Source: Isochrysis galbana (Eukaryota > Haptophyta > Isochrysidales > Isochrysidaceae). Taken from it: DNA of 64,000 nucleotides. Below the pieces are notes generated by a model, which was not told the DNA's origin, did no database searches, and was given only the letters and a program-made list of their open reading frames with translations. The stretch spans positions 3,932,710-3,996,709 of the forward strand of contig CM030934.1 in the NCBI GenBank assembly GCA_018136815.1, in the 5' to 3' direction. Position numbers and translations under genes: made by a program. Shown piece by piece: positions 31,483 to 41,135 of this stretch. Each line of letters begins with the position of its first letter. The stretch's first letter is position 1.

Positions 31483-31923
31483 CGCTCTCGCTCCCCCTCT
31501 CGCCCCCCGACGGAGAGAGAAGACGAGGGGAGGGAGAAATAAAGGAAGCAGAGAGAGAGGAGAAGAGAGAGAGTGGAGGAGGGTGAAAAAGAGAGAGGGC
31601 GGCCGGGAGAAGAGGTTTCGGAGAATCTCTTGCACTCTCTACTAGAGTATGTACTGGTAGGACCTAGTAGGAGTACTCCGGGGGTAGCCAACTCCTAGCA
31701 CCTTTGTCCTTACCCCCCGGTATTTCCTCACCTTGGCTACCTTGGGCCTCCTCGGAGGCACTCCACCATGGGTATGGAAGGTATTGAGGCTGCCAGCACA
31801 CCAAAAGTTCCAGTGGCGTACCTTCACAGCCGGGACGGCGTGCGTTCCCCCAGCTGCTCCGCCCTGTAATTATAATTATAATACTATACTCAATTCCTGT
31901 CATCGTGTACTTCCAGGCTGTAA

Positions 31924-33645
31924 GTGCCCATAAGTCAGCCAAATCATGCACAAAAAGGGCATTCCCAGCCACAAGGGTATGGGTGGGCCTCAAGCCAAGC
32001 ACTTCCTCCTAGGAGTGAACCTCTGACTCTCGTGACATACCAGCGCTTTGCACCCCCTCTTGCCGACCATCCCGAGGACGCCATGCCCGAGGGCGCCAAC
32101 CTTATGCATTGCCATTTTGTCTTTGCCGTCAAACGCAAGGCCGACGGCTCCATCGAGAAATTCAAGGCCCGCCTCGTCGCCGACGGCAATACTCAACGAT
32201 ACGGAGTCGATTTCGACCGCATCTTCTCTACCGTGGTCAAAACGGTTACCATCCGTCTCGTGCTTGCCATCGCTGCCGCTCGTGACTACAACTTGTCCTC
32301 CATCGACGTCCGCCAAGCTTATCTGCAAGCCACTCTTCCACAGCCCCTCTTCATGCGCATGCCACCTGGCCTCCCGCCTCGTGACTGTCGCGGGGTTCGT
32401 CTCGTGTGCAAATTATTGCGCTCTATCTATGGCCTCCGTCAAGCTGGGCGCGAATGGGCCGAGCTTCTCACCTCTTTCCTCCTGAAGTGGGGCTTCACGC
32501 GCTCTCCTATCGATGTCTGTCTCTACATCTTCATCAGCGGCTCGTCTTTGCTTTGGGTGCTGGTGTACGTGGACGACGCCCTCATCGTCGACAATGACTC
32601 CGGCCTCCGCGCTCGTTTTGTTCACGATCTCGGCGATAGGTTCCCCATTGAAGACAAGGGCGAACTCTCGTGGATCCTCAATGTTGCCGTGGCTCGTGAC
32701 CGTCCGCGTCGGATCCTCACCTTATCTCAGAGTCTTTACGTCTCAGATCTCCTTCAACGGCATGATGCTTTCCTATCTAGCACTACCACACGCACCTTCA
32801 AATCCCCTCTCGGCGCCCTCCACCTCGATCCATCTGATTCACCCACGCCTGGCTCTGTTGCTTTTGACTCCATGGCCTCCAAGCGCGACACCTATATGGC
32901 CATCGTTGGGGGCCTCCTCTGGCTTGCCAACATGTCTAGGCCAGATCTCGCATATGCAGCCTCGCAGCTCTCACGCTTCATGACCAACCCTGGTCCTACG
33001 CACTTCGCCGCTGCCGTCCGCGTCCTTTGCTACGTGCGTGACTCCTCCACCTGCGCTCTGCTCTTTCGCCCGGATCCCTTGCTGCCCTTTCTAGTCCATG
33101 TCGACTCAAATTGGGAATCTCGCTTCTCTTGTACGGGCGCCATCTTCTTTCTGTACGGCTGTCCTGTTCACTGGTTCTCCAAGACCCAACGCTCCGTCTC
33201 GTTGTCGAGCGCCGAGGCCGAGTACTTCGGTGCCATGCTTGCTGCCCGCGACATCCTCTTCATCCGGGATTTGCTTGTCGACCTATCTCTCCCGCCGGAT
33301 GGCCCTACCCTTCTGTGCTCCGACTCCAAGTCTGCCATCAACATGTCCCTCGACCCCGTTGCCTTCAAAAAGACCAAGCACATAATGCGCGCCGCCGCTT
33401 TCCTCCGCGATCTCGTTGCAAAGCGCGCCCTCGCTATGCGACATGTCCCCGGTAACCTTATGCTTGCTGACATCCTCACCAAGCCCCTTGGGCCCGCTCC
33501 CTTCTGCCGTCTCCTATCCCTTCTAAACGACTGCGCGTCCATCATTGCACAAAGTCTGACGAGTTCAAATTCAAGTTCCGCCGAAGAAGCTACGGCAGGA
33601 ACAACGTCTGCCTCTAAGACTGCCTCTGACGAAAAGCTCCAGTGA
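31924..33645 (+). mobile_element. Truncated Ty1/Copia retrotransposon polyprotein (RT and RNase H)
   Basis: An open frame of 573 codons carries the Copia reverse transcriptase from FKARLVADG onward, with SSIDVRQAYLQA, RSIYGLRQAGREW and the catalytic LVYVDDALIV. It continues through the connection (YMAIVGGLLWLANMSRPDL) into RNase H with SLSSAEAEYFG, LCSDSKSAI and HVPGNLMLADILTKPL. Gag, protease and integrase are missing upstream, so the element is 5' truncated. A purine run at 33751-33758 could be a polypurine tract before a 3' LTR, but I cannot find a matching 5' LTR in 31640-31930. The unbroken frame suggests a recent insertion. The A/T-poor codon use matches the host. Confidence 0.92.
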
Positions 33646-35158
33646 CCAGTGACATATACCACTCCGAGTATTACGACTGTCATGCAAGGCATTCTCCATT
33701 CTTCTACCTTTATCCTCTGTATCTAAGCCTCACCCTCCGTGCTCGCCTTATGGGGGGGTATCACAGAGTGCCGTCATCTGCCAACACAACCCATTGGTCC
33801 TTACCGATAGAATCGGCTTTACCGATAACTTTGTCTGCCAGATTCCTTTTCATCAAGTCATCAGCCTCTTTCATCATGTGCACCACCTTCTGGACCCTTC
33901 TCTACATTATCATCTGCAGTCGATGCACATCGAGTTCTTAGGGTTCCCGAGTCATTTGCACATCGACTTCTAGACCTCGCCTTCATCTTGGGGATCTCAG
34001 CTCACTCTAGATCGACTTAGTGCACCTAAGGAATCCCACATCATCAACACTCACGACGCTTCATCGGCTCATACTAAGGCAATACTCGCCGATTCCCTAA
34101 ATCCTTGATTCCTTCTTTGTTCCCTCGCACGCCTTCCTGTTTGTCTCAGAGTATTATCCAAAGAACCGTGGTGGGGTATATGTAAGGGTTTGTGCGTGCA
34201 TGATTGTTGTAGAATCACCGTGCCCCAGGGGTATCTTGAGTTCCCCAGTGCCCCCAGGTGTCCCAGATTCTGACCCCCTTCACCCCTGGAGTACTGTCTC
34301 TCTCACTGTCTGTCATGACCCTCCTGCTTTTTGTTGCCGCCCTGGCTGCTTCCTGGCATCCAGCGCGATAACACCTCAATCCCCCTCTGCGCAGGTTGAC
34401 TTGCAGCATATTTCTCAATTCTCAACATCAATATGATAAACTTGGAACAATCCACATCCATCAACTGATTCTAACATGCCTTATGCTTATCCTACTATCC
34501 TCTCTCTCCGTCTCTATAAGACGGTAGACGGCGCGGTCGGCCGGCCCGCCGGCCACCCATGTATAGCCCATAGCCCATAGAGGCGAGTGTACTTGTGGAG
34601 AAAATTTTGATCGAAATTTGGGTGGACAAGGCTCGAAATGTTGGTAGAGATCATCGAGAAATTTCGAAACGAAATTCGAAATTTGGGTGGGTCTCAATCG
34701 ACAATCGAAATTCTGGCCGGAGCCAACGCGTAAAAGCAGACAACAGGTTTCGTCACACGTCTATATGGAAGAGACGAGGAAGGGTGAGCAGTTCCCCGCA
34801 GTTGAGCAGTTCCCCGCAGTTGAGCAGTTCCCCAGGCGGAACATATTTTCCATCGAGCATCGAGGGCCGGGGCGTTCGTCTTCCGCGATCGATCCTCCCC
34901 CTGCCGGTATTGTATTCTTCAGCTCCGCGGAGCCTCGCCGACCGACGCTAGCGGCTCGGGGCGAGCTCTCGAGAGATTCCGCTCGGAACGAGCGAGAGAA
35001 AAGAAGAATCTCGTCCTATTCCTTTGGTAATAATCTCCTGTAGAGAGGCATCCCTCCGCTCTCGCACTCTCAACTTTCAAACACTGGGTGAGGGGGGCCT
35101 TGCTTTATAGCCTCTATTCGTAGAAAAACTAAGGGAAGATCCGGCCGTGGGGAGGCGG
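33646..35158. other. Gene-poor flank of the Copia fragment
   Basis: No gene supported. The left part (33760-34440) may be an unpaired 3' LTR, which I cannot prove. At 34590-34720 there is an AT-rich patch of AAATTT/ATTTCGA words. At 34782-34832 a 17-18 bp unit (GAGCAGTTCCCCGCAGTT) is repeated three times. Confidence 0.5.
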
Positions 35159-35198
35159 AGTGGTCGTCCCCCGTCGTCGCTTGCGCTCTCTCTCTTCC

Positions 35199-35907
35199 AT
35201 GGCGCTGCGTGCCTCCCTCGTGCTCTGCGCGGCGGCACGTGCTGGCGCGTTCAGCCTGAGCTCGAGCGTGCGTCCGGGCCGCTCCTCCGTGCGCTTGATG
35301 TGCGAGGGGCCTCGCAACGAGCCCTTCGCCCTTCTCGACGTGCGTGTGGGCAAGATTCTAGAGGCATGGCCCCACCCTGACTCCGAGAAGCTCTGGTGTG
35401 AGAAGATTGATGTGGGAGAGGAGGAGCCCAGGGAGATCGCTTCAGGCATCCGGGCGTACTACGAGACCAAGGAGGAGCTGGAGGGCAAGGCGGTGCTTGT
35501 CGTGTGCAACCTCAAGCCCGCCAAGCTCGGTGGCTTCCCTTCGAATGGGATGGTGCTCTGTGGGTCATCGGAAAACAAGGCAGTTGTTGAGTTTGTTGAG
35601 CCACCGCCAGAGGCGGTGCCTGGAGAACGAGTGGTCTGCGAAGGGTGGGAGATGCCAGAGCCCGCATCGCCCAACCAGGTGCGCGCCGGAGTGTGCGAGG
35701 ACCCCGTCTACCGGTCCTTTCACGTTTTTCTGCAAGGCAAACGTGGCGCCCACTTGTGCTACTCAGGTGAAGAAGAAGAAGATCCTGGAGGCGGCGACGG
35801 AGGAACTGAAGGCCGTGGACGGCGTCGCAACCTACATGGGCGTGAAGCTAGTCACTGCCGCCGGACCGTGCACGGTCCCAACCATCGGCTCGGGCACCAT
35901 CAGCTAA
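35199..35907 (+). CDS. tRNA-binding domain protein (AIMP1/EMAPII-like), probably plastid-targeted
   Basis: Two exons, 35199-35678 and 35767-35907, joined over an 88-bp GT-AG intron in phase 0; 206 residues. The core (about 43-145) is an OB-fold tRNA-binding domain like that of AIMP1/EMAPII, Arc1p and the ends of some aminoacyl-tRNA synthetases: LDVRVGKILEAWPHPDSEKL, REIASGIRAYY, VVCNLKPAKLGGFPSNGM and LCGSS. It would hold tRNA for a synthetase partner. The N-terminus is a signal-like hydrophobic stretch ending in AGAF (MALRASLVLCAAARAGAFS), followed by a Ser/Arg-rich segment. This resembles the bipartite leaders with a Phe at the cleavage site used for plastids of red secondary origin. Exon 2 adds a short Lys-rich tail. 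The domain call is secure; plastid targeting is inferred. Confidence 0.85.
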
Positions 35908-36199
35908 GACCATTGACTAGCGCTACAACATCGCACCATAAATGCTGTTGGGCGCCTGGGCGTTGTCAGGAGGCGCGACGTGGCGGTGTTGATTCGCTTG
36001 AGCCGCAGGCGAGCAACCGTTACATCCTTCTACGATCTACTTTCCCCCCGCCTATTGCCTCTCTCACTGCGCTTCCCACGGCGATCGTCTTCCACATCCT
36101 TGTCACATCGATTTCGTTAAGCATCCGTTCACCTCACCTTATTCATATTTATTTCAACTTCATTTTCCTATGCATTTGTTATTTTATTTTATTTTATTG

Positions 36200-37584
36200 A
36201 GCAATGGTGCTGCTACTGCCACTAGCCTTGCACTAAAACGCCAAGCCACATGGACGCTCTATATGGGGTACGAACACGATCAGACTCGAAACCCGAAACC
36301 CATTTAACATTTAAGCCACCCATCCCCATCCCGATCCATGTATATATATCCCCCGTAGCCGGTAGCACGTAGCACCGGGGGGGAGGGGGTAACACTTGGC
36401 ATCGTCCGTTGAGAGTGAATTGCAGTTGGCAGTTGGGGCAGGCAAACCTGCCCGAACGCCCGAACAATCCCTCGCAGAATAAGCGACGGCGCCCGGGGAA
36501 CCATATTTCGAGAGGGGCCTCCCCCCGGCCGCAGATGCAGATGCAGATGCCCCGTTAGATCGGTCTCAGATCATTAATTAGGTCTTGGCGATTGATACCT
36601 GATTGATATCAGGCTGACATCAAGATCTGATATCAGGGGACGAACTACTCTTATAATACTATTATAATTAATGCTATGATGACGTCATTATACTACCTCT
36701 GTCTCAAAACTGAAAAAAAAATCTTAAGATGGCAGTACCCTACGGTAGTGTGTGCAGGCTGTGAGCGCTCCCTACAACTAACCCTTCCTACCCCCCCCTA
36801 TCCTTCCCTACTTGAGGCCTATTATCGGCCCCTAGGAGTGCCGGAATGGCTATGCACCCTGCTTTAGCCAGGGGGGTGAAGTGCGGTCAGTTGGAGCCGT
36901 GGGGAGGAGAAAAAAGGTCTCCTTAGTGTATGCAAGGGATATCAAGATCTATGGCCACTTTACTTAAGTTTTCAGAGATGGTTAGCACAAGTGTCTCATC
37001 TACTGAGTAAAGAGGGTGTAGGAATTTGTTAACTGATTTCTTAGAGGGTGGGGGGAGGTGCACTAGGAGGCGTTGTCGAGATGACAGGGGAGACCCTCGG
37101 GGGGAGGGAGCGAACCTTGGGGAAGATCGGCGAGGCTTCAACCGTTGCTCAGAAGGCGGCAAAGGAGGCAGACATTTTCTGTTGTCTTCCCCCCCCCCCC
37201 CGAAGACAACCCGGTAGTCTTTAAGACTACGGGTTTGCGCAACCGCGAGCAAAAGCGTAAGAAGAATGCAGGTTGCTTACAAACGTAACACAGCTAACGC
37301 ACATAGGGGGATAATATCATTGCACACAAGAATGAGAAAGACATGGCATGGGTCTAGTAGAGAAAAGCACACCTAATCACAGGAAAGAAAATGAAAGCAT
37401 TCCAAATCACAGTGAGTGCGGGCGGAGTCGCAAGAGTCACGCGACGAGGTCACGAAACTGAGATTGAAGTGTGCCGACCAAGAGGTTGTGAAGCATCTAT
37501 CTCAAGAACGTAGGAAGACTCTAGCGAATGATCCTAGCGGTACGGGGCCGGTCGTTGGGGGTGCGCATAGAATGAGCTCACATC
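36200..37584. other. Intergenic stretch without a supported gene
   Basis: A G run near 36380, a GAT/ATC-rich patch with ATATCAG inverted words at 36590-36640, a poly-A stretch at 36713 and a C run at 37188-37201. A minus-strand frame (36923-37252, 109 codons) has no recognisable domain and looks like chance. Words such as CTGATATCA recur near 45020-45060. Confidence 0.5.
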
Positions 37585-39075
37585 TCACATGGTCTCCAGG
37601 GACTCGGGGCGTGGCGGAGCCATCTTCATGGCTTCCTCCATACGCATGAACACCGGCGAGTCGAGCGCCTGGCGCTTCGCAGCGTGAATATCTTCCATAT
37701 CCATGGCCTCGATGAAGTGGGCCGGGGAGTGGGGCGACGAGGCCTCTGGGTGCACCGTAAACAGGCCCGAGTCGATGATGGCCTGTGCTGTCTCGTAGTC
37801 ACGCTCAAGGGCCGACGCATCCGCGTTGACCAAGTTGAAGCAGCCATGGACCGAGCAGGCGTCGGTGGTGCGGATGATGGGGTTGCCCGGCGAGAGCGTG
37901 GGCGGCAGATACTCGGAGTGATACGACGGGAGAGCGCGTATCTTTGCCAGCTTCTCGCCATCGACAGCGCTGATAACGCCCGCGACGGTGGAGCGCACCG
38001 TCACCCATGTGCCGCGTTTGCGGAGGCCGGTGGGAACTGCGGGAAGCATGTCGAAGGCGCGGGCATCGAGCGTGGCGTCGGCCAGAGCCGAGACCTGGGT
38101 ATAGCCCGCGCATTCTTGCGGAATGGGCAACCAGGTACCCTCGCCACCGTGGATGCGGCCGTTGACCTCAATCAGCAGTGGGCCGCGGCCGGAGCCATGC
38201 TCCATCTTGACCTCAGAGTGGGCTGCACCGTGCGTCAACTTGATGGCATTGAGGACGCCGAAGATGTAACCGATCATGCCGCTGTATTTGGCAAAGTCGT
38301 CCTCCACTTGCAGGCAGCGCATGCCATAATACACGACGGGTGCGTCGTCGGAGACCCACCGCTTGTCGTACACCCAGAGCGCGACGCATTTGTGCACGCC
38401 ATTGCGCGACACGGTGTCAACAACAAACTCGTCGCCGCGAAGGTACTCCTGAAGGAGAACACCGTCGTTCTGTAGGCCGAGCACATTGGTCGAGCCTGAG
38501 AGCGCGCTGAAAGCACGGCGCACATCTTCGGGCGAGTCGCAGATCGAGACGCCGTCTGAGCCAGCGCCGTCGACCGGCTTCACTACCGCCTTGAAGCTGG
38601 CGCCCTCCATCAGGGTAGCGGTAGAGACGGTAAGGAACTCCTCGACCTGCTCGGCGCGGTTGACAAGCGCCTGGTGCGCCGCCGGTAGCCCAGCGGCGCG
38701 CACCGCCTCCGTCTGTAGAAATTTGTTGCGGCGGAGCTCCGAGTACTCTATCTTGTTGCCAGGGAGGCCAAGCGCATTGGCAAGCAGGTCAGTGAACATG
38801 ACGCCAGTCTCACAGCCGACAAAGCAGGCTTCGAACTCGAGGCCAAGCGCGAGCATTGCCGCGATGGTCGCCTGGAGGTCACCCGAGTGCTCGACGGTTG
38901 CGATGAACTCGACCGTCAGGCCGGCGGGCGTGTGCCTCTTCACCTTCTCGGGGCAGCCGTCGGAGAAGACGCGCACGACGGAATGGCCGCGATCGAAGAG
39001 GAGCTGCGCAAGATTTGCGCCAGTCGAGATAGGGTCGACGACAATGAGGGCCTTGCGTGTGGTGCTCGAGCTCAT
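37585..39075 (-). CDS. ATP-grasp ligase (carboxylate-amine ligase family)
   Basis: A single-exon 496-residue protein from ATG 39075. It shows an N-terminal Rossmann-like subdomain (KALIVVDPISTGANLAQLLF), a linker with NKFLQTEAVRAAGLP, and the ATP-grasp core: KAVVKPVDGAGSDGV binds ATP, LLQEYLRGDEFVVDT follows, and LLIEVNGRIHGGEG supplies the metal-binding Glu and Asn. A C-terminal lid domain follows. The layout is that of bacterial ATP-grasp enzymes that join amino acids or other amines to carboxylates (L-amino-acid ligase type). The true substrate cannot be read from sequence. The hydrophilic N-terminus lacks an obvious targeting leader, so it is probably cytosolic. No introns and closest likeness to bacterial architecture raise the possibility of transfer. 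The leader upstream is CT-rich on the coding strand. Confidence 0.85.
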   Translation of the reverse strand: MSSSTTRKALIVVDPISTGANLAQLLFDRGHSVVRVFSDGCPEKVKRHTPAGLTVEFIATVEHSGDLQATIAAMLALGLEFEACFVGCETGVMFTDLLANALGLPGNKIEYSELRRNKFLQTEAVRAAGLPAAHQALVNRAEQVEEFLTVSTATLMEGASFKAVVKPVDGAGSDGVSICDSPEDVRRAFSALSGSTNVLGLQNDGVLLQEYLRGDEFVVDTVSRNGVHKCVALWVYDKRWVSDDAPVVYYGMRCLQVEDDFAKYSGMIGYIFGVLNAIKLTHGAAHSEVKMEHGSGRGPLLIEVNGRIHGGEGTWLPIPQECAGYTQVSALADATLDARAFDMLPAVPTGLRKRGTWVTVRSTVAGVISAVDGEKLAKIRALPSYHSEYLPPTLSPGNPIIRTTDACSVHGCFNLVNADASALERDYETAQAIIDSGLFTVHPEASSPHSPAHFIEAMDMEDIHAAKRQALDSPVFMRMEEAMKMAPPRPESLETM

Positions 39076-39354
39076 TGGAGAGAGAGGGAGCGTGAATGGG
39101 TGAGGTACAGCGGGAGGGAGGGAGGAGCCGAGTCCGGGGTGACTGTCGGGAAGGCGTGGAGGAGGGCGGAAAGTGGAGCGGGGGCGGGGGGGGGGGAATC
39201 TGCTGGGGGAAATTCAGTGGGGGAAGGCGATGGGGAGAGCAGGGGAGAAGGGGAAGAAGGATAACAGCTCTCACTGGGGAGAAGAAGAAGAAGGGGAGAA
39301 GAGGGGGAGAGAGTCCCGTCGCGGTCTCCTCGAATCGCCCCCGCGCAGGGATCG

Positions 39355-39461
39355 AAGAGAGAGAGGGAGGGAGGGGGGAGGGGAGAGGGGGAGAGAGATA
39401 GATAGAGAGAGAGAGAGAGAGGGAGAGGGAGAGAGAGAGAGAGAGGAGAGAGGGAGAGAGA

Positions 39462-39492
<31 letters not shown>

Positions 39493-39501
39493 GGAGAGAG
39501 A

Positions 39502-39532
<31 letters not shown>

Positions 39533-39570
39533 GGAGAGAGAGAGGGAGAGAGAGAGGAGGGAGAGAGGGA
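39355..39570 (+). repeat. GA/GGGA microsatellite
   Basis: A pure purine tract of GAGAGAGG units with internal blocks of about 36 bp that repeat (GAGAGAGGAGAGAGAGAGAG). On the opposite strand it is a CT tract upstream of the ATP-grasp gene. Confidence 0.95.
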
Positions 39571-39718
39571 GATGCGGTCGGCCGACGGCGTGCCACTCGG
39601 AGAGGCCGAGAGAGGGGCGCCGCGAGGCCTCGTCGCTCGGGTCTCTCTCTCTCTTGGTGCCCCCCGACCCCCCCTCCCGCCGCCCCCCGCCCCCCCAAAG
39701 GGGAGAGGGACGTCAAGC

Positions 39719-39795
39719 TCCGGGGGGGGGCGGGGGCGGGGGGGGGGGCGGGGGCGGGGCGGGGGGGGGGGGGGGTCGGGGGGGGGGGCGGGCCA
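39719..39795 (+). repeat. Very G-rich tract with G-quadruplex potential
   Basis: About 70 bases of almost only G broken by single C or T (GGGGGCGGGGGCGGGGGG-type). Many runs of four or more G with one-base loops favour intramolecular quadruplexes. Its role is unknown. Confidence 0.85.
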
Positions 39796-40724
39796 CGTTG
39801 TCGGCGGACATGCCTCGTGGGCGGGGGAGGAGAGGGGAGGAGGCGCGCGGCGCCGTCCACGCGGCGTCGAGGGGGATGGGGACGATGCCGCCGCTCTCCT
39901 ACCTCGTGGCCTGGGGGCTCTTGGAGAGTTCCGAGAAGGCTCACCTTGGGCGGGAAAGCCGAGGCCTCCGAGGCGCCATGGCGGAAGTAGAAGTAAAAAC
40001 CCCGCCTAGTATATATATGGTACATGCTTCAAGATGAAGTTTTGGGTTGGCATACGCCGCCAAAGTTTTGATGTTGAGCACCCCAAATTTTGAGGCCAAA
40101 ATTTGCTGCAAAGGCACGCAAATTTTGGGCAAAATTTTGATTTTTTTGTGATGCGTGTGTGTAGCCTCTGAATCAACTCACCCAACACCCAACACCCAAC
40201 GCGTGGGCTCATCCATCACTTCCTCTTCCACCTCGTCCACAATGGTTCGGCGGCGCTTGCGCACATGCGGCATGGGGATGGGGGCGGGGCGGGGGGCAAG
40301 GGCGTCAGGCGTGGAGGCGTGGAGGGAGGGGGGAACGCCCGTGCGCGGCCCCAAATTTCGATCATTTTTTTTATTTTGAGCCGAACCCCAAATTTTACCA
40401 AAAACAAAAATTCTCAAAAGTCTAGCGTTTGCCAAGTTTGGGTGTTGGCGCTAGGGCTAGGGGCTCACATATTTAGGGTAGTGCGTAGTGCACGCGGGCT
40501 CACCCCCACCCCCGAAACCGCCAAAAAGACAAAGACGAAGGCGGAATGAAGGAGAAGGAGGAAGGAGGTAGAGGTAGTGTGTAGTGTGTAGTGTAAATAA
40601 AGGAATAAAGGGAGTGAGTGTTCTGGGGCATAGGCGATGGCGTGAGTCGGTGCCGTGAGTACGTCGTCCTTTATAGCTAGCGGTAGTAGCCTGAATCTTC
40701 AGATGTTTTTTACTATAAAGTTAG

Positions 40725-40890
40725 TTATTAGCGAGCGAGCGAGCTACACGCAACACGCATATGCATATACCAAAAGGCGTACGGGCGTGCGGGCAAGTGC
40801 GCTGCGGGCTGTCGCGTTAGTACCGGGCAAGTGGCAGTAGTGGTACGAACGCTGATACTAGTACAATTTATTATCGGGCCCTGCCCCAGC
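40725..40890 (+). repeat. Dispersed repeat family A, partial copy
   Basis: Shows the 3' portion of family A (GGGCAAGT, then TGGTACGAACGCTGATACTAG, then TTTATTAT) in the orientation opposite to copies 1 and 2. It lies about 70 bases upstream of the next gene's first ATG. A TACTATAAAGTTAGTT word at 40708 also occurs near 19253. Confidence 0.5.
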
Positions 40891-41135
40891 CCGATCATCC
40901 GATTATTTGTCTGTACGTCTGTACGACACCTCGACATATATTAATACTACACATACAATTTATGAATGGCGTCACACAAGAAAGCTTCGCGCCCTTTTCC
41001 GTTTTGGCGCGAGAAGAGTACATCAGCAGGGGTATATTCTCTCCCCCCCCGTCCCCCACTCTATCATGTGTACGGCGACTTGAATTCGCTTACCGGGGGA
41101 CTGATCTCCGTTCCCTCCGCCTCCCCACCCGTTGG

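Noticed and set aside
33760-34440. 3' LTR of the Copia element
   Set aside because: A purine run precedes it, but no matching 5' LTR, clear TG..CA ends or target duplication could be found.
37684-38475. 263-codon plus-strand ORF
   Set aside because: It is antisense to the ATP-grasp gene, whose domain motifs fix the true strand.
39072-40025. Pro/Ser/Leu-rich ORF upstream of the ATP-grasp gene
   Set aside because: Low-complexity translation of CT and C tracts; no domain, and it overlaps the presumed promoter.
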